Shown here piece after piece: positions 59,470-64,000 of a DNA stretch of 64,000 bases. Every line of letters begins with the position of its first letter. Within the stretch, counting starts at the first letter, position 1. Source of the DNA: UBA1444 sp964521625. Lineage in GTDB: Bacteria; Bacillota; Negativicutes; UBA1444. A program made the translations under genes and the position numbers. The notes under the pieces are model-generated. The model ran no database searches. It saw only the letters and a list, made by a program, of their open reading frames with translations, and was not told the DNA's origin. Location of the stretch: assembly GCA_964521625.1 (NCBI GenBank), contig CAZFSM010000020.1, positions 8,047 through 72,046 of the forward strand, written 5' to 3'.

Positions 59470-61383
59470 CTACTGTTCGTAAATCGAACGATTTTCTTTT
59501 TTTAGCTCAATCTGATACTCTTTAATTTTTCCATACAGGGTATTACGACCAACCCCCAACAAGCGGGCGCTACGTGAAACATTGCCCTGGGTCCTGCTCA
59601 GAGTTTCTTCGATCGCGATTCGCTCGAGATCGCGCAGGGAACGACTTTCTTTTATCCCGGGCGCGTTGGCGACAAATAGGTTGGTCGGCAAGTGATGCTC
59701 CTCAATTTCCTGCCCTTCGCAAAAATGGCCGGCCCGTTCGATGACATTTTCCAGTTCCCTTGCATTGCCAGGCCAGTCATAACGGCGCAAAATGGCGAGA
59801 GCACTAGGCGATAGGATCTTTAATGGAACGCCGAGTTGCTCGCAGGTCTTTTCCATAAAATACCTGGCCAATCGTTCAATGTCTTCGCGGCGATCCCGCA
59901 GCGGCGGCACGTTAATCGGCAACACATTCAACCGATAGTACAGATCCTGCCGGAAGCTCCCTTCGCCAACCGCGTGCAACAAATCACGATTGGTTGCGGC
60001 GATGACCCGGACATCGACATCCATATAACGGGCGCCGCCGACACGCAGAATGCGTTTTTCCTGGAGCACGCGCAATATTTTCACCTGTACGTCAAGCGAC
60101 ATTTCACCGATCTCATCAAGAAAAATGGTGCCTCCATGCGCCAGCTCAAACTTACCGGGCCGTCCGCCCAAGCGAGCGCCTGTGAATGCGCCGTCTTCAT
60201 AACCGAATAGCTCGCTCTCCACCAGATCGCGCGGCAGCGCACCGCAATTGATTGCCACAAACGGCCCTTCGCTACGACCGCTGGCTTTATGAATCGCCTG
60301 GGCAACCATCTCTTTACCAGTTCCGCTTTCGCCTTGGATTAGCACCGTCGCCAAACTATTGGCGGCGATTTTTGACAGCCGCTTGATTTCCAGCATGCAA
60401 GGACTCTCGCCGACAATATCTTCAAACGAAAACATGGCTGTTGCGCCGACCATCCGGTTGACCAGCTTGCGAACTTGTTTGATCTCGCGGAAAATATCAA
60501 CAACGCCTTCCAGTTTGCCCTGCGCATCATGCAGCGGAATCGCCGTCTTGATGAAGTGCAGCACGCCGCGCCTGGTTTCAATAAAAAACTCTTTGTCGGT
60601 GTAGCCTTGTCCTGTTTCCAGAACCTTAAGCACGACCGGTTTAAAATCGACCAGCTCCTGAATATGCTTACCAACAGCATCCTGTGCTTTCACATTGAGA
60701 ATTTTGGCGCCGGTTGGATTTATAAAGGTCACTATGCCTTGCCCATTGATCATCAACAATCCGTCCGAAACGGAATTGATAATCGTCGCATGCAGGCGGG
60801 CCGTGTCTTCGAGTTTTTTTTGCGCCCGGCGAACTTTTATCATATTATTGATCGCAGCCGCTGCCGAAACAACCATGCCCAGCGTATGAGAGTGGGCATT
60901 TTCCTTGCTGCCGGTAACGCTGAGCACGCCCATGATTTTGCCGCAGTCATCCGTCAAGGGCGCCGCCGAACAGGTCCAGTTTGTATACGCTTTACAATAA
61001 TGTTCTTCACCAAGAACCTGGATCGGACCTGATCCCAATAGCGCCAAGCTCAGTGCCGACGTCCCGACCATTTCTTCGGTCCACTTGACCCCGCGGGCAT
61101 AATACGCGGTCCAGGATGACTGCGCATCATCCATCTGACCAATGACTTCGACGATGTAACCGGTCGCGTTGAGCAGTACCACGACAAATCCCGAACTGGC
61201 CACCAATTCATACAAACTTTGCATTAGTAGTCTTGCCGAATCAATCAATTCCCGACTATCCGCCAAGACCAGCTCCAGTTCTTTCCCTGTCAGTACTTCG
61301 GCCGGATTCCAGCCCTCCCGCTCAATGCCATATTGGCGACATCGCTGCCACGATTCTTGAAGTAGTTTTTGCTTCTTTTCCAT
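59470..61383 (-). CDS. acoR: AcoR-like sigma-54-dependent activator
   Basis: 637 residues. An N-terminal GAF-like sensor (about 50-190, KAYTNWTCSAAPLTDDCGKIMG), a PAS domain (about 195-320, IINSVSDGLLMINGQGIVTFINP), an AAA+ domain (about 325-560: GESGTGKE, GAFTGA, IFLDEIGEM) and a Fis HTH (GNVSRSARLLGVGRNTLYGK). It lacks a receiver domain, so it should be switched by a ligand, as AcoR is. Its adjacent sigma-54 promoter controls the dehydrogenase operon. It is transcribed in the same direction as that operon. Confidence 0.9.
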   Translation of the reverse strand: MEKKQKLLQESWQRCRQYGIEREGWNPAEVLTGKELELVLADSRELIDSARLLMQSLYELVASSGFVVVLLNATGYIVEVIGQMDDAQSSWTAYYARGVKWTEEMVGTSALSLALLGSGPIQVLGEEHYCKAYTNWTCSAAPLTDDCGKIMGVLSVTGSKENAHSHTLGMVVSAAAAINNMIKVRRAQKKLEDTARLHATIINSVSDGLLMINGQGIVTFINPTGAKILNVKAQDAVGKHIQELVDFKPVVLKVLETGQGYTDKEFFIETRRGVLHFIKTAIPLHDAQGKLEGVVDIFREIKQVRKLVNRMVGATAMFSFEDIVGESPCMLEIKRLSKIAANSLATVLIQGESGTGKEMVAQAIHKASGRSEGPFVAINCGALPRDLVESELFGYEDGAFTGARLGGRPGKFELAHGGTIFLDEIGEMSLDVQVKILRVLQEKRILRVGGARYMDVDVRVIAATNRDLLHAVGEGSFRQDLYYRLNVLPINVPPLRDRREDIERLARYFMEKTCEQLGVPLKILSPSALAILRRYDWPGNARELENVIERAGHFCEGQEIEEHHLPTNLFVANAPGIKESRSLRDLERIAIEETLSRTQGNVSRSARLLGVGRNTLYGKIKEYQIELKKENRSIYEQ

Positions 61384-61545
61384 GCGATATCCTTTCTATT
61401 ATCAGCTTCGATAAAAAACCAGCGTTCAATTTTAGAACACTTGTCAGGTTGAATATTTTAACTATTCGCTATCTATTCAACAAACCCTGCTAAAGAAGCA
61501 GAACTGTTCATTTAGTTGTCAATCGTTCTTTCTTATTGCATAAAA

Positions 61546-61587
61546 AAGAGACCCCGATCCTTCTCTTGTCGAAGGCGCGGAGTCTCT
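61546..61587 (-). terminator. Terminator after the DUF948-like gene
   Basis: AAGAGACCCCG pairs with CGGAGTCTCTT with one mismatch over a long loop; on the minus strand it runs into six T. It ends the minus-strand gene at 61606. Confidence 0.7.
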
Positions 61588-61605
61588 TCCCCCATTAATT
61601 ATGTT

Positions 61606-61992
61606 TTACTTTTCACTTGACCGGCCAAAAGCCCCAACAACGGCTTTGACAACTTCACCGGCGCAGCGGGCATACAACAATGCGGTATCCAGTGTTTCCT
61701 GCACCCTGTCGGCCGTATCGACCAGATTGTCCTCTAGGCATGTAACAGCAGAACTCGTTGCTTCCACCGTCTTTCTGACCCCGAGGACGACCTCGTTGCT
61801 ATTATTCAATAGCTCCGGCAAAACTTCCAACGTTTCTTCAATCGACTGACGATTTTCATCCAACATGCCACCAACTCGCGACATAACCTCCGCCAGCCTG
61901 CGCAACACGATAATCAGATAAAAACCAACGGTCAGTGCCAATATGAACAGAATCAACAACCCGACATCATACAGGGAAATGTACAAAAACAT
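61606..61992 (-). CDS. DUF948-like membrane protein
   Basis: 128 residues: one N-terminal membrane segment (VGLLILFILALTVGFYLIIVL, residues 9-29), then a helical cytosolic or extracytosolic part (MSRVGGMLDENRQSIEETLEVLPELLNNSNEVV) with coiled-coil character. This layout is that of DUF948-type proteins, often beside a YtxH gene, as here. The role is unknown; stress or envelope functions are guesses. Confidence 0.7.
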   Translation of the reverse strand: MFLYISLYDVGLLILFILALTVGFYLIIVLRRLAEVMSRVGGMLDENRQSIEETLEVLPELLNNSNEVVLGVRKTVEATSSAVTCLEDNLVDTADRVQETLDTALLYARCAGEVVKAVVGAFGRSSEK

Positions 61993-62030
61993 CCCTTCTT
62001 TCCAACCGTACTTAAACTATCTTGCGTGTC

Positions 62031-62381
62031 TTACTTTTTCTTCGCTTCTTCCGCCGGCGGCTCGACCACTGCCGGGTCTTCGCAACCGCAATGGCAGTTT
62101 TCGATTTTATGCTTTACTTGCCCTTTTACTTCCTCAACAACTTCAATTGCTTTTACTTTGACTTCGTCAATTTTTTCTTTGGCTTTTTCCACCGCTTCTT
62201 TTGCAGCGACTGCCAAGTCTTCCCGGGTTTCTTTACCTGCCTTCGGCGCCAGCAGAACTCCTGCAACCGCACCGACTGTCGCGCCAATTGCAGCGCCCAC
62301 AGCTACATTTTTCAACGTTTTTTTCTGCTCAGCAGCTTTGCGTTTTTTCTTTACTTTTTCAAATACTTCCAAAATGGCCAT
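62031..62381 (-). CDS. YtxH domain protein
   Basis: The start is the ATG at 62381 (MAILEVFEKVK), after GGAGGTG. 116 residues: NVAVGAAIGATVGAVAGVLLAPKAGKETRED (in part; Gly-rich membrane segment, residues 25-50), then a long helix (EKAKEKIDEVKVKAIEVVEEVKG, in part) and a CHCGCEDP tail. YtxH proteins are general-stress membrane proteins of unknown mechanism. A C-terminal Cys cluster is unusual. Confidence 0.85.
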   Translation of the reverse strand: MAILEVFEKVKKKRKAAEQKKTLKNVAVGAAIGATVGAVAGVLLAPKAGKETREDLAVAAKEAVEKAKEKIDEVKVKAIEVVEEVKGQVKHKIENCHCGCEDPAVVEPPAEEAKKK

Positions 62382-62454
62382 GCTAACACCTCCATGCTTT
62401 GTATCTTTATCATACACTAAATCCCAATGTTGGGGAATGGGCCCGCAGTGATTT

Positions 62455-63093
62455 CTAAATGCCAAATGCTCGGAGTGCGATTTTTTCATTTTCCAGCGCT
62501 GCCCGGATTGCCTTGACCATGTCGACCGCTCCGGGAGTATCGCCGTGAACACATATGGTCTGCGCCTGAATCGGTACGACATTGCCGCTGATCGAAACGA
62601 CGGTCTTGTCGGTCACCATTCGCATTACTCGTGCCACTACTTCATTGATATCATGAATAACCGATCCCGCTAGTTTACGCGAAACTTGCGATCCTTCATC
62701 CGTATACGCCCGGTCGGCAAACGCCTCTTCCACAAACGGCAGGCCTTCCTGTTTGGCGGCCACACCCATTTGCGAATTTGCCAGGCATAGCATATACAGA
62801 GACGGGTCTACCTCCTTGATGGCCTTGGCGATTGCGGTTGCGACAGTTATGTCTTTTTCGGCATTATTATAAAGAGGGCCATGCACCTTTACATGTTGTA
62901 GTCGGATACCAGCTGCTTTACAAAACAAATCCAGCGCGCCGATTTGGTAAATCACCGCATTTTTTACCTCTTACGGCGTAAGCGCCATCGAACGGCGACC
63001 AAAGCCGACCAGGTCGGGGTAGCCCGGGTGCGTGCCGACTGCCACGCCATGCTTCTTGCTAACATCATAAACTTGCCCTTCGATTTTCCATCG
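62455..63093 (-). pseudogene. pxpA: Broken pxpA (5-oxoprolinase subunit A, LamB/YcsF), N-terminus lost
   Basis: The C-terminal two thirds are open (62455-62955): VIYQIGALDLFC, HVKVHGPLYNNA, GLPFVEEAFADRAY, ICVHGDTPGAVDMVKAIR. Upstream, the same frame continues with KKHGVAVGTHPGYPDLVGFGRR and then meets an in-frame TAA where the family has Glu (LTP-stop-EVKN). Before residue KKHG, the usual N-terminal 'DLNCDxGE' and 'ANIACGFHAGD' parts are absent and an IS30 end follows. So the gene has both a stop codon and a truncation. A functional PxpA would act with PxpB/C on 5-oxoproline; none is present. Confidence 0.85.
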
Positions 63094-63841
63094 TAAAATG
63101 CAATTTCAAATGCAACACTTATAAGAAACCGACAACCGTTTGAGTTAGATGATCAGTGACCGTTCTTCGAGGAAGCATTCTTGCGGCGTTTTGTACCCCA
63201 GGATCTTTCGCGGCAACAGATTGCACCAGTCTTTCGTTTTTCGCACCAAGGCATTGGATACATAGCGAATGGTCTTTGTTTTGGGAATGAATCGTCGGAT
63301 CAGCCCGTTATGCCTCTCATTCGTGCCTCGTTCCCTGGAAGAATACGGATGAGAAAAATATACCTGGCAGTTCCAAGGTGTAAGCAGTGCCGATAAGTCG
63401 GCGAATTCGGAACCGTTATCTGCCGTGATGCTGCGAAATATCTTTGCAAAAGATGAACCAGTGCGCTCTTGCCGGCATTTCATCGCAGTCTGCACAGAAT
63501 CGCTGTCTTTGTTTGCCAATCGGATTATGAGTTCTTGGCGTGTCTTACGTTCCGTAAGGGTGAGCAGGGACTCATCCTTTGATCGGCGCCCCACTGCCGA
63601 ATCGATTTCCCAATGCCCAAACTCTTCTCGGGTAAGGATTTCAATCGGACGTTGTTCGATACTTTGCCCAAGAATCCGCTTGTTGATTCGTCCTCTGCAC
63701 CGAGTGCTTCTGCGGCGCACTTTCAGATACAGGTCAATATTTCGTGCAGCAAGGCGAGGGTTTGAAGCACTTTTATCATACACGGTTTCTCTTTTTGACT
63801 GTTCGTTTTCTTTTAGTCAGTGGTGTTGCATTTCATTTTAC
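63094..63841 (-). mobile_element. Defective IS30-family element
   Basis: About 748 bases bounded by imperfect inverted repeats: left GTAAAATGCAATTTCAAATG then CAACAC; right, read inward, GTAAAATGAAATGCAACAC. The left copy has a 7-base insertion. The transposase frame (63145-63783) has lost its first roughly 120 residues, so the element is internally deleted. It interrupts pxpA and lies next to the rRNA operon. Clear target duplications were not identified. Confidence 0.75.
63145..63783 (-). CDS. IS30 transposase, N-terminally truncated
   Basis: The 212 residues include the DDE catalytic core: FGHWEIDSAVG (first Asp), TADNGSEFADL (second Asp) and RGTNERHNGLIRRF (Glu), plus the IS30 basic stretch NKRILGQSIEQRP. 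The N-terminal helix-turn-helix that normally binds the ends (a full protein is about 330 residues) is missing: the frame starts only 58 bases from the right inverted repeat. It is therefore probably inactive by itself, although the catalytic triad is intact. Confidence 0.9.
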   Translation of the reverse strand: MYDKSASNPRLAARNIDLYLKVRRRSTRCRGRINKRILGQSIEQRPIEILTREEFGHWEIDSAVGRRSKDESLLTLTERKTRQELIIRLANKDSDSVQTAMKCRQERTGSSFAKIFRSITADNGSEFADLSALLTPWNCQVYFSHPYSSRERGTNERHNGLIRRFIPKTKTIRYVSNALVRKTKDWCNLLPRKILGYKTPQECFLEERSLII

Positions 63842-63932
63842 AATTAATCAACCAGTTTCTTTTTCTATTTCTTCGACAAAAATTTACGATTCCCTGTTGT
63901 CTCGCACTATCGATAAAATATTTCCGGGAAAT

Positions 63933-63978
63933 AGAAAGAAACAGACCTTCCGCAAAAACGGAAGGTCTGTTTCTTTCT
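63933..63978. terminator. Terminator of the rRNA operon
   Basis: AGAAAGAAACAGACCTTCCG and CGGAAGGTCTGTTTCTTTCT form a perfect 20-pair stem around CAAAAA. On the minus strand it immediately follows the 5S 3' end, so it ends the rRNA transcript. Confidence 0.88.
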
Positions 63979-63979
63979 A

Positions 63980-64000
63980 ACCGGCGACGACCTACTCTCC
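63980..64000 (-). rRNA. rrf: 5S ribosomal RNA, 3' end only
   Basis: The last 21 bases, read on the minus strand, give GGAGAGTAGGTCGTCGCCGG then T, the standard 3' end of bacterial 5S rRNA. The gene continues beyond the window. It marks an rrn operon next to the IS30 remnant. Confidence 0.92.

Noticed and set aside
1..64000. CRISPR arrays, tRNA genes and complete prophage or conjugation modules
   Set aside because: No regularly spaced direct repeats, no cloverleaf-type sequences and no phage structural or mobilisation genes were seen.

Overview
The window looks like chromosomal DNA from an anaerobic Firmicute, most likely class Negativicutes (Sporomusa/Pelosinus-like). That is an inference. 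It rests on Gram-positive-style strong ribosome binding sites (AGGAGG), a lysine riboswitch with an intrinsic terminator, many TTG/GTG starts, three-gene TRAP carriers, a two-subunit iron-sulfur fumarase, a DUF39 homocysteine cluster and sigma-54 regulators of the AtoC and AcoR types. No 16S gene lies in the window, so the genus cannot be fixed. The only rRNA is the 3' tip of a 5S gene at the right edge.

Layout. (1) 1-4500 is AT-rich accessory DNA with poorly known genes: an AbiTii-like protein, a shortened PEBP-family protein, a membrane-anchored protein and a DUF4062 protein. It looks like a small defence or genomic-island segment. (2) 4.5-13.3 kb holds a small cytochrome c, a GAF/PAS/GGDEF/EAL c-di-GMP enzyme, a YhcH/NanQ-type protein, a eukaryotic-type hexokinase abutting 3-methyladenine glycosylase, a MalY-type C-S lyase and a DUF1847 protein. 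(3) 13.3-17.1 kb is a C4-dicarboxylate module: DcuC, two-subunit class I hydro-lyase and a FadR-type GntR regulator, with the same CCGGTATACC palindrome in front of both the regulator and the hydro-lyase genes. (4) 18.2-24.3 kb is a short-chain fatty acid module (AtoE, CoA-transferase A/B) with its AtoS/AtoC two-component system and a good sigma-54 promoter. (5) 24.4-28.6 kb is paaK, a double-ACT protein, the DUF39/NIL-ferredoxin pair for reductive homocysteine synthesis, and UPF0280. (6) 28.6-31.3 kb is a Tau/Ssu-type ABC importer behind a promoter, an unclassified structured leader and a terminator. (7) 31.4-40.5 kb holds a glutamate-synthase-like FMN protein, a DUF401 permease, a ferredoxin-nitroreductase, mannonate dehydratase and a TRAP carrier. 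(8) 41.1-49.3 kb is a long minus-strand operon, LivJHMGF plus a four-gene amino-acid dehydrogenase of the HcnABC/opine-oxidase type, preceded by a sigma-70 promoter and a recognisable lysine riboswitch with a visible antiterminator/terminator switch. (9) 49.4-61.4 kb is a minus-strand operon: E1 alpha and beta, a complete TRAP carrier, E2 with three peripheral-subunit-binding domains, E3, LipB, a PPC-domain protein and LipA. It is preceded by a near-perfect sigma-54 promoter and an AcoR-like activator. (10) 61.6-64 kb holds small envelope proteins, a broken pxpA cut by a defective IS30 copy, and the end of an rRNA operon.

Two features stand out. The first is the lysine-riboswitch operon: the receptor usually read as branched-chain amino acid uptake is here under lysine control and joined to an oxidase, which suggests import and cleavage of a lysine derivative. 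The second is a family of about 200-bp intergenic elements (17911-18112, 40535-40740, 40863-41060). Each folds into a long nested stem crowned by two hairpins whose loops are conserved while the stem sequences change in a compensating way. I could not match this family to any known class.
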